The notes: generated by a model not told the origin, from the letters alone. A stretch of DNA of 64,000 nt from Paenibacillus cellulositrophicus (GCF_009363095.1 NZ_CP045295.1:2728001-2792000); one strand, 5' to 3'. Shown: positions 1-8,525, counted from the first letter of the stretch. Made by a program: numbers and translations.

Positions 1-350
1 TCTTCCTCTGACCAATTCCTTTCACGTAGACGTTTCTCGCGAGTTTCTTCATCACAATGTAGGTTCAGATAATATACATGCTTAAAAAAAGGATAGTCCG
101 CACATTTTTCAATATCCCAAGGCATCATGGTTCCGCATAGGATAGTCATGCGTCCACTTTGAGCGATATTTCGTGCAACCCGAAGCCAAATATTTCGAAT
201 TTTCTCCCAATCATGCCCAAGAAATTCAACAAGATCATCCGGGTTAAAAATATCAAAGTCAGGCATCATTCCCCGTAGCTCCTTAATGACATATGTTTTC
301 CCTGACCCACTTGCACCTGTTACGATAAACAAAGGAATTTTATGATCCAT
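1..350 (-). CDS. P-loop kinase / AAA-like ATPase, C-terminal end outside the window
   Basis: Reading from an ATG at 350 gives an open frame to the window edge (about 116 codons). The N-terminus has a Walker A loop, GASGSGKT, at about residues 10-17, preceded by a hydrophobic beta strand (PLFIVT). Later there is a strand ending in a cysteine-containing ILCGT segment and a region ending HCDEETREKRLRER, which resembles the lid or LID-arginine region of small nucleoside or gluconate-type kinases. This suggests a small cytosolic phosphotransferase. The substrate cannot be named. The gene runs off the left edge, so its length and stop are unknown. Confidence 0.7.
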   Translation of the reverse strand, partial: MDHKIPLFIVTGASGSGKTYVIKELRGMMPDFDIFNPDDLVEFLGHDWEKIRNIWLRVARNIAQSGRMTILCGTMMPWDIEKCADYPFFKHVYYLNLHCDEETREKRLRERNWSEE

Positions 351-443
351 TAGTTGTCCCCCACCCATGTTTATTTTCTCAATGATAGCAACAATCCTGA
401 ATAAGGCTGCGGTACTCCCCACATACTTATTTTGCCGCAAAAA

Positions 444-474
444 AACCGGAAAGCCCCAATAAGGCCGTCCGGTT
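444..474 (-). terminator. Rho-independent terminator
   Basis: Inverted arms AACCGGA (444-450) and TCCGGTT (468-474), extended by GCC/GGC pairs, followed on the minus strand by a run of T residues. It lies downstream of the minus-strand MDR gene and upstream of the partial kinase gene. Confidence 0.75.
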
Positions 475-480
475 CTTTAT

Positions 481-743
481 TCACCATATCATTCGCCTAA
501 TCCTCTGTGCCAGTAAGCTTCTCGCCCCTCTACCACACGCCCGGCCAATTCCTACATGCCCGCGACCCCCGAGAAGGTCATCTTCTGACGGTCTCGGGCG
601 ACCGGTACATAGACTAGGTCCTGCAGATACCAGGTTACAAACGAGACCTCCTCGTACATCATCAGACATTTGTGCACCGACTATATCCATCAATCATGAA
701 TTCGATAAACCGATCCAGAGGTGTGGTCCCGATCTTCTCTACA
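481..743. other. GC-rich intergenic stretch, no gene supported
   Basis: This 260-base stretch between the terminator and the MDR stop codon is GC-rich. It contains only short overlapping frames without ribosome binding sites or recognisable motifs. It may be decayed DNA that arrived with the neighbouring GC-rich oxidoreductase gene, but nothing identifies it. Confidence 0.3.
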
Positions 744-1736
744 TCAGTCGCCGGCAGGCAGGAGGATCAGTTTGCCACGGGCATGTCCGCTCTGGCTGAT
801 GTCGAGTGCTCTACGCCAGTCCTCAAGGGCGAAAGTCTGGGCGACCGGAACGGTGAACTTGCCTTCTGCAGCATACTGGGCGAACTCGCCGAGAACATCA
901 TAGCGTAAGGTCTGGTCTTCTCCGCTGCTGGCGCGGACGCCGAGTTTGGCCGCTGCGCCGAAGTCGCTGATGGTTAGAACACGGCGGGGATCACCACCAG
1001 CGATCCGGATAAGGTCGGGCAATATGCCGCTGACCGGAGCAGTGTCCAGAACCAGGTCCACCGGCTGTCCGGCCAGCTCGGTCACCCGACCGACCATTCC
1101 GTCACCGTACGAGGTCACCGCCGCTCCCATCGAACGGAGCCGGTCGGCGTAAGTGTCACCGGCGGTAGCGATCACGTTGGCACCGTCCATGAGGGCAATC
1201 TGGACGGCAGCGAAGCCCATCATTGTGCCTGCTCCGTGCACCAGCAGGGTGTGGCCCGACTTAACACCAAGTGCTTTAAGGTGGTTGTATGCAATGGTGA
1301 CCGCCATTGGAAGCGCCGCTGCTTGCACGAACTCGAGTCCTGCAGGGATGCGGATCCAATAGTCCATGATCGCCCGATCCGCTGCGCCGGCGCTCGGGGC
1401 GCCGACAAAGTCGGCGGAGCCCAGGACGGCGTCACCGATAACGACATCGGTAACCCCCTCACCGACCGCATCCACAATCCCGGACACTTCCAGCCCGATA
1501 CCGCGGGGCAGCTTACCAGGATATAACCCTTTGCACAAGACCCAGTCAACCGGATTCAGTCCGCAAGCTCGCACCGTTACACGAATGCGTCCCGGACCTG
1601 GGGAAGGGATCTCGACCTGTTCCATGCGCAGGACATCAGCCGGTTCGCCGTAGTCGTGGAGGCGGATCGCCCGCATAGTAGCAGGGCTGGCCGTCTGATT
1701 GTTGACAGCTTTGCTTGACGTATCTAAATTCTCCAA
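744..1736 (-). CDS. NADP-dependent zinc-less MDR oxidoreductase (quinone oxidoreductase-like)
   Basis: Medium-chain dehydrogenase/reductase of about 330 residues. The N-terminal GroES-like fold carries GLNPVDW and GLEVSGIVDAVGEGV, typical of the quinone oxidoreductase branch. The cofactor loop GAGTMMG is at about residues 168-174. No catalytic or structural zinc cysteine cluster is visible, so reduction of quinones or enones with NADPH is the likely chemistry; the substrate is unknown. A TTG start at 1736 is chosen because GGGAGGGG (1745-1752) lies 8 bases upstream; the frame also extends to a TTG at 1766 without a good ribosome site. The gene is clearly GC-richer than most of the accessory region and may have been acquired. 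A short-chain dehydrogenase lies just upstream on the same strand. Confidence 0.85.
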   Translation of the reverse strand: MENLDTSSKAVNNQTASPATMRAIRLHDYGEPADVLRMEQVEIPSPGPGRIRVTVRACGLNPVDWVLCKGLYPGKLPRGIGLEVSGIVDAVGEGVTDVVIGDAVLGSADFVGAPSAGAADRAIMDYWIRIPAGLEFVQAAALPMAVTIAYNHLKALGVKSGHTLLVHGAGTMMGFAAVQIALMDGANVIATAGDTYADRLRSMGAAVTSYGDGMVGRVTELAGQPVDLVLDTAPVSGILPDLIRIAGGDPRRVLTISDFGAAAKLGVRASSGEDQTLRYDVLGEFAQYAAEGKFTVPVAQTFALEDWRRALDISQSGHARGKLILLPAGD

Positions 1737-1775
1737 TTGGATATCCCCTCCCGTTTGTTTTAGCAAATCGTGTTT

Positions 1776-2675
1776 TTACATAAGTGTATACTTCACTTGT
1801 GTCAGCTCCTCGGAAACCGTCCACAACCGCCGCGCAACGGCTTCGTCATGCGAGCTCGCGCTCGAAACGACCTTCTTGGGGTAGCCGCGCAATTCGAGAC
1901 TCGTTGGCCCGTAGTAATCTCCACCTCGGACGCCTGGCGCAGTGGCTGCATACAGGGTCGGCAAAACACCCATTTTCGGGGACTGCGCGAAAAGCGGATT
2001 CAGGCTCCGCATCATGCTGGAATGCCGCAGCGCATTGGTCGCTGACCAGCCCGGATGCGAAGCTACTGCCAGCGTTGATTGGCCTGCTGCAACAAGCCTG
2101 CGCTGCAACTCATAGGTGAACAGCAGATTCGCCAGCTTGCTCTGAGCGTAGGCGCGCGCTGGATGGTAATTCCGCTCCCAGTTCAGATCATCAAAGCGAA
2201 TCACTCCCGAGCGATGCGACAAACTGCTTACGGTCACAATGCGTGCGCCCGGCGTCGCGTCGAGCATATCCAGCATCAAACCGGTCAGCGCAAAGTGCCC
2301 AAGGTGATTGATCCCAAACTGCAGCTCGAAGCCCTGCGCAGTCTTCCCGTAAGGCGGCTTCGCCACGCCGGCGTTGTTGATCAGCAGATCCAGCCGATCA
2401 TAGTGCTGGCGAAAGGCTGCCGCAAAAGCGTGGACGGACTCCAGATCACCCAAATCGAGCTTCATGACTACGACCTTGCCCGACGGCTTAAGTGTTTTAA
2501 TCTGGTCAGCCGCCATGTTGGCGTTAGCGATACTGCGGCAGGCCATAATGACCGTCGCCCCATTGGTGGCTAGCACCCGCGCCGCTTCCCAACCAATCCC
2601 GCTGTTTGATCCGGTTACAATGGCCACTCGACCGGTCTGATCTGGCATGTGGTCTTCTGTCCATGGTGTTGTCAT
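1776..2675 (-). CDS. short-chain dehydrogenase/reductase (retinol-dehydrogenase-like)
   Basis: Classical SDR of 299 residues. It shows the cofactor motif TGSNSGIG near residue 21, an acidic DLG after the third strand, NNAG at about residue 102, a serine in TVSSLSHRSG and the active-site YAQSK. The long segment between the NNAG region and YxxxK (SGVIRFDDLNWERNYHPARAY) is typical of the retinol dehydrogenase/WWOX-like subgroup. It probably acts as an NADP(H)-dependent carbonyl or alcohol oxidoreductase. It starts at ATG 2675 behind a GGAAGGAAG ribosome site. The stop is about 40 bases from the MDR start, so the two are probably co-transcribed. It is GC-rich like its neighbour. Confidence 0.9.
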   Translation of the reverse strand: MTTPWTEDHMPDQTGRVAIVTGSNSGIGWEAARVLATNGATVIMACRSIANANMAADQIKTLKPSGKVVVMKLDLGDLESVHAFAAAFRQHYDRLDLLINNAGVAKPPYGKTAQGFELQFGINHLGHFALTGLMLDMLDATPGARIVTVSSLSHRSGVIRFDDLNWERNYHPARAYAQSKLANLLFTYELQRRLVAAGQSTLAVASHPGWSATNALRHSSMMRSLNPLFAQSPKMGVLPTLYAATAPGVRGGDYYGPTSLELRGYPKKVVSSASSHDEAVARRLWTVSEELTQVKYTLM

Positions 2676-2768
2676 GTGGTTTCTTCCTTCCTCTGTTCAA
2701 TCCAAAAACTAGTGGCATGCTCTGATCAGGTACAACATGTTTATCCAGCTGCGAGCTTGGACACGAAC

Positions 2769-3533
2769 TTAGATCTGAGAGCCGCCTCCGTCCACGGGAA
2801 TTTCCGCTCCGGTTGTGTAAGTCGCGTCGAACGCAAGGAATGCGGCTGCTTTGGCAACCTCGATGGAGTCACCAAAACGCAGCATGGGGATCTGCTGACT
2901 CATCTGTGCCTTGGTCTGTTCTGCAGCTTCCTTCGGCATCGACTTCTCCATGATGCCGGTGTCGATAGGGCCTGGGCTGACCGCGTTGACGCGAATCTGC
3001 TTCGGCAACAGCTCACGGGCCAGACTGCGCGTCATGGAGCGAAGCGCTGCTTTACTGGCCCCATAAGCATTAAGCATCGGGATACCCACTGCGTTCGCGA
3101 TCGAGGTGGTGAACACCACGCTGCTTCCTGCGTTTAGCAACGGGGTCAGTCTCTGCACGGTGAAGTATGGGCCTTTGGTGTTGATTGTAAATAACTCGTC
3201 GTACACTTCCTCGGTCACCGACTCGAAGGGGATAAAGTGCGTGATGCCGGCGTTTATGAACAAGGCATCGATCGTTCCAAACTCAGCCTTTACCCGTTCA
3301 GCCAATTTATCGATATCCGTTAAAGACGCGGCGTCGCTCAGCACTGCGACCGCGTTGCTGCCAATTTTTTCACGAGCTGTATCAAGCTTAGACTGGTTAC
3401 GACCAGTGATCAGAACACGCGCTCCTTCATCCGCCAGCAGCTGTGCTGTTACGAGGCCGATCCCGCTGCTGCCTCCTGTGATCACTACATTCTTGCCTGC
3501 GTATTTACTTCCAGTATTGTTTGCCATCTCCAT
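2769..3533 (-). CDS. short-chain dehydrogenase/reductase
   Basis: SDR of 254 residues. It has TGGSSGIG near the N-terminus, a NAG motif in LFINAGITHF (the first Asn of NNAG is replaced by Ile), TTSIAN for the catalytic serine and YGASK for Tyr/Lys. The C-terminus ends with TTGAEIPVDGGGSQI, as in the FabG-like classical group. The PGPIDTG loop is intact. Two in-frame ATGs (3533 and 3527) follow GGGAGG; the second has the better spacing. The gene faces away from the TetR-family regulator at 3786 and is the best candidate for regulation by it. The substrate is unknown. Confidence 0.9.
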   Translation of the reverse strand: MEMANNTGSKYAGKNVVITGGSSGIGLVTAQLLADEGARVLITGRNQSKLDTAREKIGSNAVAVLSDAASLTDIDKLAERVKAEFGTIDALFINAGITHFIPFESVTEEVYDELFTINTKGPYFTVQRLTPLLNAGSSVVFTTSIANAVGIPMLNAYGASKAALRSMTRSLARELLPKQIRVNAVSPGPIDTGIMEKSMPKEAAEQTKAQMSQQIPMLRFGDSIEVAKAAAFLAFDATYTTGAEIPVDGGGSQI

Positions 3534-3785
3534 CGTCCTCCCTTGGTTTATGTGCTAAACTAACAGTCAAATGTTGGATAAGAAGCCTTTACTTTGAACC
3601 GACAAATTGACCCAACAGTGTAGTAAAAGCAACACTGTCTGTGCTAATCTTATCTAAGCGGTTTGGCTTATACAACCAGTAAAAAACCGTTTTTGTGGGT
3701 TATCCAACACACAGACTTATTTGTCCTTTAGCTTTTCTAAACGCATGATAACCAATATATCCTGAGAGAGAGGGTGGATCATGAC
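3534..3785. promoter_or_regulatory. divergent promoter region with a widely spaced inverted repeat
   Basis: This is the intergenic space between the leftward SDR and the rightward TetR-family regulator. TGTTGGATAA at 3572-3581 and its exact reverse complement TTATCCAACA at 3700-3709 lie about 120 bases apart. A regulator could bind each arm or bridge them. No operator for this TetR protein is otherwise obvious. Confidence 0.35.
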
Positions 3786-4370
3786 ATGCTGACTAACACA
3801 AACGATCCCCGTGTGAAACGGACGCGTCAACTATTGATGCAAGCTTTTATGGAATTGCTTGAGCAGAAGAGGAATGTCACTTCTATTACCGTACAAGATA
3901 TTACGTCTTACGCGACCGTAAATCGCTCTACGTTCTATGCGCATTTTGAAGACAAATTCGCATTTCTTGAGAGCTGGATGCGGGAAAAATTTCTAGAGAA
4001 GCTGAAGGATGAGCTGCCTAATGCTGCTTTATCCGATATAGGGAGCCTGCGAACGCTTATTTTAATCGTTTTTGATTTTCTTTTCTGTACTCGTCCGTAT
4101 ATGACTTTAGCTGATCGTCAGTATGAACCTTTGTTTGAAGTCGCGATGCAAAAGGAACTGTATGACCTTTTATTCACCTGGTTAAGTGAACAATCGGAAC
4201 CATCCGTTTCACGAGAGACGGTGGAGACCGCCGCCCGGATTGCAAGCTGGGGCATATTTGGATCAGCCCTGGAGTGGAGCAGACATCCGGAATATCGATC
4301 GGCGGAAGACATGGCGCGAGAAGTTCTGGTGGTCGTTGCTGCTGGCATAGCACCCGTAATAGGGGAATAA
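3786..4370 (+). CDS. TetR/AcrR-family transcriptional regulator
   Basis: About 194 residues. The N-terminal helix-turn-helix of the TetR type covers about residues 10-55: RTRQLLMQAFMELL, then VQDITSYATVNRSTFYAHF, then DKFAFLESW. The C-terminal half is alpha-helical and matches the TetR_C_7-like pattern in general character (IASWGIFGSALEWSR). The ATG at 3786 lies 8 bases behind AGGGTGG; a GTG at 3774 is possible but has a poor ribosome site. The gene is divergent from the SDR at 2769-3533, the usual arrangement for a local repressor and its target. The ligand is unknown. Confidence 0.85.
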   Translation: MLTNTNDPRVKRTRQLLMQAFMELLEQKRNVTSITVQDITSYATVNRSTFYAHFEDKFAFLESWMREKFLEKLKDELPNAALSDIGSLRTLILIVFDFLFCTRPYMTLADRQYEPLFEVAMQKELYDLLFTWLSEQSEPSVSRETVETAARIASWGIFGSALEWSRHPEYRSAEDMAREVLVVVAAGIAPVIGE

Positions 4371-4512
4371 TTAGTGCCGCTTACAGGCAGCGCGGTCAAA
4401 TAGAGTGCCTGAAGCAAATATTCGTCAAGATGCAGGGCGCCTTGAGAGTCGGTCTGTAACCTTTGATTGAACCGTAGATTTATCACGCATATATCTCATA
4501 TCAATTAAGAAA

Positions 4513-4530
4513 GGACAGGCGGGCCTGTCC
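4513..4530 (+). terminator. Rho-independent terminator
   Basis: A perfect 8-bp stem GGACAGGC / GCCTGTCC with a 2-base loop is followed by TTTTT. It ends transcription of the TetR-family gene. Confidence 0.85.
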
Positions 4531-4758
4531 TTTTTGTGTTGATCCACAAAGGTAAATTTTGTTCTTTCCTAATTGTCTATATGGCTTGAATACATAGTAC
4601 CTGTTTTTCGCTACGGTCACACTTTAACCAAGCGTCCATGTCGCGTGGTACCCAGCTGCCGAGCTCCACGTTCCACAGGCATTAAGTGAGTCCGCGCCTC
4701 CCTCACAGCCCGCACTGCTTTCACTTTTAAAGTGAGTACGGGACACAGTGGCCAATGC
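4531..4758. other. intergenic DNA, nothing recognised
   Basis: There is no frame with a ribosome site, no strong hairpin and no similarity to other parts of the window. It lies between the terminator and the decayed HAD fragment. Confidence 0.4.
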
Positions 4759-4858
4759 TCTCTCAGGTTACTTTCAGGATCATGTCCTTTAGTTCAATCA
4801 AAGTCTCGATTCGATAACTGGCCTGTGAGAAGTCGGTAGCCCCGAAGCGCTTTAGGCC
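4759..4858 (-). pseudogene. decayed 3' fragment of a HAD-hydrolase gene, homologous to the intact gene at 41150-41791
   Basis: Bases 4759-4834 align without gaps to 41146-41221, the 3' end of the HAD gene including its stop region, with a few substitutions. Bases 4835-4858 then align to 41327-41350. The fragment therefore lacks about 105 bases internally and everything upstream. Its truncated 5' side is joined directly to the boundary motif of the repeat unit at 4858. It cannot encode a functional phosphatase. Confidence 0.85.
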
Positions 4859-4939
4859 GTTAGCTTAACACGGCTGCCAATCCATGCCGGCAGCCGTGTT
4901 TTAGTTTATTTATTGAGCTGTCTTTCTACGTTAGCTTAG
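4858..4939 (+). repeat. boundary repeat unit R1 (full unit)
   Basis: Left motif CGTTAGCTTAA (4858-4868). A 10-bp stem CACGGCTGCC (4869-4878) / GGCAGCCGTG (4889-4898) follows, then the linker TTTATTGAGCTG and right motif CGTTAGCTTAG (4929-4939). The stop codon TAA of the next gene (4931-4933, minus strand) lies inside the right motif. The arms could also act as a terminator for that gene. Confidence 0.8.
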
Positions 4940-5485
4940 CAACCTGTTAGTATTTATTTTCTCGATGATAACGCTTATAATCTCGGCTGGAGTTAATGTC
5001 CCATCTACAATAATATCACTATTTGGTTTTATCGAATTCAGCATCTCAATGTAACCACGTCTTCCATGAAGAATATAATTTCTCATTTCCGCAATTATAT
5101 CTTCCATGGTAGAACCCTGATAATCTCTAATTACTCGACGAGCCATTGCAACATCCAGAGGAGTATCAATAAAAACAGCCAGGTCAATTAAGTTTTTAGT
5201 ATCATTGTGTTTATATGCAAAAGGAAAGTCTATTACAATATAATCTAATGACTCGGTAAACAAGGAATGCAAATCTCTAATTAAAGGAATTAAGTTCCAC
5301 TCATCATAATTTGCACCATTATCAACCCAGTTGATAATATCTTCAGGTCCCTCGAAATCATATTCATCAAAGTACAGACATTTTGAATTATGTAGTGTGT
5401 CATTAAGTTGGGTAGTAATTGTTGTCTTCCCCCCACCAGACACAGCTGCAATAGCAATGACAAATGGTCGCTTTCCGTTTTCCAT
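4931..5485 (-). CDS. uridine kinase-like P-loop phosphotransferase
   Basis: 184 residues. The Walker A is AAVSGGGKTT (about residues 13-22), and DEYDFEGP at about 40-47 matches the catalytic Asp region of uridine kinase/phosphoribulokinase-type enzymes. A strand YIVIDFPF carries the Walker B-like Asp, and the lid segment DVAMARRVIRD has the usual arginines. It probably phosphorylates a nucleoside or other small hydroxylated metabolite; the substrate is unknown. The ATG at 5485 follows a weak AGGGAG site. The gene is a single unit lying between repeat sites R1 and R2, and its last codons and stop are in the R1 motif. Confidence 0.8.
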   Translation of the reverse strand: MENGKRPFVIAIAAVSGGGKTTITTQLNDTLHNSKCLYFDEYDFEGPEDIINWVDNGANYDEWNLIPLIRDLHSLFTESLDYIVIDFPFAYKHNDTKNLIDLAVFIDTPLDVAMARRVIRDYQGSTMEDIIAEMRNYILHGRRGYIEMLNSIKPNSDIIVDGTLTPAEIISVIIEKINTNRLLS

Positions 5486-5545
5486 AAAACTCCCTTCACT
5501 GACTCAGATCTTTTTAGCTTATATTCGCGGAGATTATTATGTTAT

Positions 5546-5600
5546 CCTACCCGTTAGCTTAATGCCTGAAGCCATTTTAGCATTGTAACTCCGTTTATGC
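5546..5600 (+). repeat. boundary repeat R2 (left-motif type)
   Basis: CTACCCGTTAGCTTAATG (5547-5564) is followed by CCTGAAGCCATTTTAGC and a short AT-rich tail. The same extension, CCTGAAGCCAGTTTAGC, follows site R14 at 38570. The two are a sub-type without the GGCAGCC hairpin. Confidence 0.7.
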
Positions 5601-5674
5601 TGGCATCAGAAGGTATCAGTAAATAAAGAGCCCAGTTTAGAAGTTCAAATTTAATTTTATCGAACCATTTCGGT

Positions 5675-6475
5675 TTAAATCGTTTTAATCATATTTCCAT
5701 CAATAACATAATCCGCTCCGGTAATCATTGAAGCTCGCTCCGAAGCAAGGAAAACTGCAAGGTTCGCAATATCTTCGGCTTCTGCAAATTTCCCCAATGT
5801 TATACCAGCCATTTTAGGTAGCTCTTCAAAAACTTTTTCGGAATCCATTGCTGCAACTGAACCGATTGTTTTGGCCATTCCGTTTTCAGGGTCTTGCCAC
5901 AAAGGGGTTACTACCGGTCCAGGTGAGATCGAGTTAACTCTAATATGACGAGGTCCAAACTCACCAGCCAGCATTTTCGTCAAATTATTAAGTGCCGCTT
6001 TGGTGGTGCCATAAATAGGCAATAACAATTCGGGCATCCGTGCATTGACTGAAGAGATATTTACAATTGCACCCTCATTGTTCTTTAGGATATGCGGTAA
6101 TGCTGCTTGAGTAAAACGAACAACGCTAAACAGGTTTAAATCATAAAGTTGTTCCCATTCCTCATTTGGCGTAGCCAAAAAACCTTCTCCTCTTCTCTTG
6201 TCAACCGCCCCGATACTATTGATTAAAATGTCGACTCTGCCGAACACTCCACCGAGTTTTTTAGAAAGTTCAACGGTATTGCGTTCCATATTGACATCAA
6301 TAGGTAGATGTTTGACTGATTTTTTTTCAACAAGATCAGCCAATTCCTCCGTTAAAGTCCGACTTACCGCGACGACACTTGCCCCTTCCTCGATAAATTT
6401 TCGAACGATAGCGAGTCCAATTCCTTTACTTGCCCCGGTAACGACAGCTACTTTGTTGGCTAATTTAAGATCCAT
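5675..6475 (-). CDS. short-chain dehydrogenase/reductase
   Basis: 266 residues. It shows TGASKGIG near residue 14, INSIGA in place of the usual NNAG (an unusual substitution), NISSVNARMP with the catalytic serine and YGTTK with Tyr/Lys. The C-terminal ITGADYVIDGNMIKTI corresponds to the tetramer-forming tail of classical SDRs. It is an NAD(P)-dependent oxidoreductase of unknown substrate. The ATG at 6475 follows a strong TAGGAGGT site. It is the most 3' gene of a minus-strand run that includes csaA, an ABM protein and an FAD monooxygenase. Confidence 0.88.
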   Translation of the reverse strand: MDLKLANKVAVVTGASKGIGLAIVRKFIEEGASVVAVSRTLTEELADLVEKKSVKHLPIDVNMERNTVELSKKLGGVFGRVDILINSIGAVDKRRGEGFLATPNEEWEQLYDLNLFSVVRFTQAALPHILKNNEGAIVNISSVNARMPELLLPIYGTTKAALNNLTKMLAGEFGPRHIRVNSISPGPVVTPLWQDPENGMAKTIGSVAAMDSEKVFEELPKMAGITLGKFAEAEDIANLAVFLASERASMITGADYVIDGNMIKTI

Positions 6476-6569
6476 GTATACCTCCTAAAGCTAACGCTTT
6501 TAAAATTTAAATTCCTTTATTTCCAAGCATTATTCCTTTGATGAAAACAATTTAGGTAGATCCTTATTT

Positions 6570-6902
6570 TTACGCAATAGGCGTACCATTAGGCATTTCA
6601 GTATCCGGCTTTAATAGAATAACATCTCCTTTTTCCGGAACTCCTCCCAACACTAATACTTCCGATTTGAATCCCGCAATGCGCCGAGGAGGAAAATTGA
6701 CGATCCCTATAATTTGCTTCCCTACAATTTCCTCAACCTTGTATCGCTTAGTTATTTGTGCACTTGAGGATTTCATCCCGATCTCCGGTCCAAAATCAAT
6801 CTTAAGCTTTATCGCAGGGACCTTTGCTTCTTCAAAAAACTCCGCTTCCTTAATCGTTCCGACACGAATATCTAGTGCTGTAAAATCATCGATTGTTGCC
6901 AA
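6570..6902 (-). CDS. csaA: CsaA, tRNA-binding-domain chaperone-like protein
   Basis: 110 residues, the full family length. The whole protein is one EMAP/tRNA-binding OB fold. Segments such as SSAQITKRY, VNFPPRRIAGFKSEVLVLG and LDIRVGTI are near-identical to Bacillus CsaA as I recall it. In Bacillus it is a homodimer reported to bind tRNA and to have export-related chaperone activity. The start is TTG at 6902, 7 bases behind GGAGGAGG. It sits alone among oxidoreductases, which says little about its role. Confidence 0.93.
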   Translation of the reverse strand: MATIDDFTALDIRVGTIKEAEFFEEAKVPAIKLKIDFGPEIGMKSSSAQITKRYKVEEIVGKQIIGIVNFPPRRIAGFKSEVLVLGGVPEKGDVILLKPDTEMPNGTPIA

Positions 6903-6947
6903 TGTTTTGCCTCCTCCACTAGAGTCCTTAACCCCTCGGTGTTGCTC

Positions 6948-7271
6948 TTACTGCGCTGGGCGGAACGGCTGCAGGAGTCGGATCCCTTCCTCAATAGATC
7001 CCTCCATCAGTTCTAAGAGCTGGGGCACCAGTTCCTGCATCCGGGGGGCGTTCAGGTGCCGATCGAGAGCATCCCGGTTTTCCCAGCGCTCGTAGATGAT
7101 GAATGTGCCGGGCTGGCCTTCTACCTCGTGAGCCTCGTAGTCAATGTTGCCCAGGTCGTTGCGCGACGGGGTGACAGCAGCAGTCATGAATGCCTTCATC
7201 TCGGCTTCTCTCCCTGCTTTAGCTCTCGCCTCCCAGAGTACAGTAACGTAACGGTTCTTTGTATCATTCAT
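6948..7271 (-). CDS. antibiotic biosynthesis monooxygenase (ABM) domain protein, putative quinol monooxygenase
   Basis: 107 residues, a single ferredoxin-like ABM domain. YVTVLWEARAKAGREAEMKAF begins the fold, the middle carries DYEAHEVEGQPGTFIIYERW, and DALDRHLNAPRMQEL has the conserved His of the family. Family members (YgiN-like) oxidise quinols or polyketides without cofactor, or are involved in reactive quinone detoxification. The start is ATG 7271 behind AGGAGGA; the frame continues upstream to 7370 without a ribosome site. Its place next to an FAD monooxygenase suggests handling of aromatic or quinone compounds (inference). Confidence 0.88.
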   Translation of the reverse strand: MNDTKNRYVTVLWEARAKAGREAEMKAFMTAAVTPSRNDLGNIDYEAHEVEGQPGTFIIYERWENRDALDRHLNAPRMQELVPQLLELMEGSIEEGIRLLQPFRPAQ

Positions 7272-7388
7272 GCTAATTCCTCCTATTTTATAAATACTTC
7301 GTATTTTTTGCTTTATCGTTTTCTCAAATGGGCAAATTCCCCGTTTATGTTTGAAATTCCAGTGTATCAATGGCTTATTTTCATGTTG

Positions 7389-8483
7389 TTATAAGCGTCC
7401 AAAAGAACGATTAAAGCCTTGGCCAGCTAGAACATCTTGACGAACCACATCTAAACGGCGTGTTTGGTATTCACTCAAAGCTTTTGTTATCGAATTCGGA
7501 TACTGTTTAATAGAGTCCATAATGGCAACCGTATCATCAAGTGAGTCATTAAAGCCTGCACCCGTCATTGGTGACATGGTATGAGCTGCGTCGCCGATCA
7601 TGGCTATTCTTCCTTTTGACAATATATTAGGGATGTATTCATTAACAGGTGCCCCAATTAAGCTGCGGTCCTTAATCGCGATTTGCAAAATCGTATCATC
7701 TTCTTTGCTCCAATGGGCTTGGCTGGTTTGTGATAGTTCTTCCAGCAGCGAATCCGGAATAGCTTCACCGTATAAGGAATGCTGGGCAATCCCGTCCTTT
7801 AACACGCCTAATTCAGACAGCAATGGATTATGCGAATGATCAAACCAGCAAAAACCTATCCATCGCTGGCCAGGATGGGTTCCCCCCTCTTTCCCTGGCA
7901 TCACCGCAGTTGTTAATTTACCGGCAGCACTATCGTTGAAATAAGCGCTCGAAAGCTGCCGTTTTTTCCAGTCTTTCTTGGGTAGCAAATTTTCATCCAC
8001 TTTCCCTACCCAAGCCAGATAGCCAGCATAATCTGCAAATGGTTTGTCAGGGCTTAAATAACGGCGGACAATACTGCGATATCCATCTGCGCCAATTAAA
8101 AAGTCTCCTTTAAACGTCTGCTCCTCTTCACTGGTAGCCCAAGCAGATGATTCATTTTGCCCAACACTAACAATTCGTGTATGGTGCTGGAGGGTAATGC
8201 CAGGTTCTTTAGCGACCGCATTGCGCAAACGTTCTTGAATGGCTGACCAAGCTTCAACATGGTTGCTACCATTGGATGCCAAGTGTCTTAATTCACGTTC
8301 AATTTCACTGTTACGATAGGGCTTTGTGTGTAAGCGAATAAAAGCACCATTTCTTAATGATGAATCTGCACGTTCAAGAATGGTCACTGTATAGCCAGAA
8401 CGGGATAACGCAAGCCCCATCATTAGACCACCTAAAGATCCACCTACAATAATGGCATGTTCAAACTGTTTTTGTGACATCAT
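7389..8483 (-). CDS. FAD-dependent monooxygenase (class A flavoprotein hydroxylase type)
   Basis: 364 residues. The N-terminal dinucleotide fold IIVGGSLGGLMMG (about 11-23) ends in an acidic residue, ILERAD. The DG motif GDFLIGADGYRS lies near residues 145-156. The FAD-ribityl motif GRIAMIGDAAHTMSP with GAGFNDSLDD is near residues 290-315. These three motifs define the PHBH/UbiH-type group that hydroxylates or epoxidises substrates using NAD(P)H and O2. The start follows AGGAGA. It lies between an SDR and the ABM gene on the same strand. The aromatic substrate is not identifiable. Confidence 0.9.
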   Translation of the reverse strand: MMSQKQFEHAIIVGGSLGGLMMGLALSRSGYTVTILERADSSLRNGAFIRLHTKPYRNSEIERELRHLASNGSNHVEAWSAIQERLRNAVAKEPGITLQHHTRIVSVGQNESSAWATSEEEQTFKGDFLIGADGYRSIVRRYLSPDKPFADYAGYLAWVGKVDENLLPKKDWKKRQLSSAYFNDSAAGKLTTAVMPGKEGGTHPGQRWIGFCWFDHSHNPLLSELGVLKDGIAQHSLYGEAIPDSLLEELSQTSQAHWSKEDDTILQIAIKDRSLIGAPVNEYIPNILSKGRIAMIGDAAHTMSPMTGAGFNDSLDDTVAIMDSIKQYPNSITKALSEYQTRRLDVVRQDVLAGQGFNRSFGRL

Positions 8484-8525
8484 TCATTCTCCTGTTTTGT
8501 AATGGGGCATTCGTAAAAATATCCC

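Noticed and set aside
481..693. A 70-residue minus-strand frame in the GC-rich spacer
   Set aside because: No ribosome site, unusual composition and no known motif.
2079..2573. Plus-strand open frame opposite the SDR at 1776
   Set aside because: Shadow frame of a GC-rich coding region without recognised domain.
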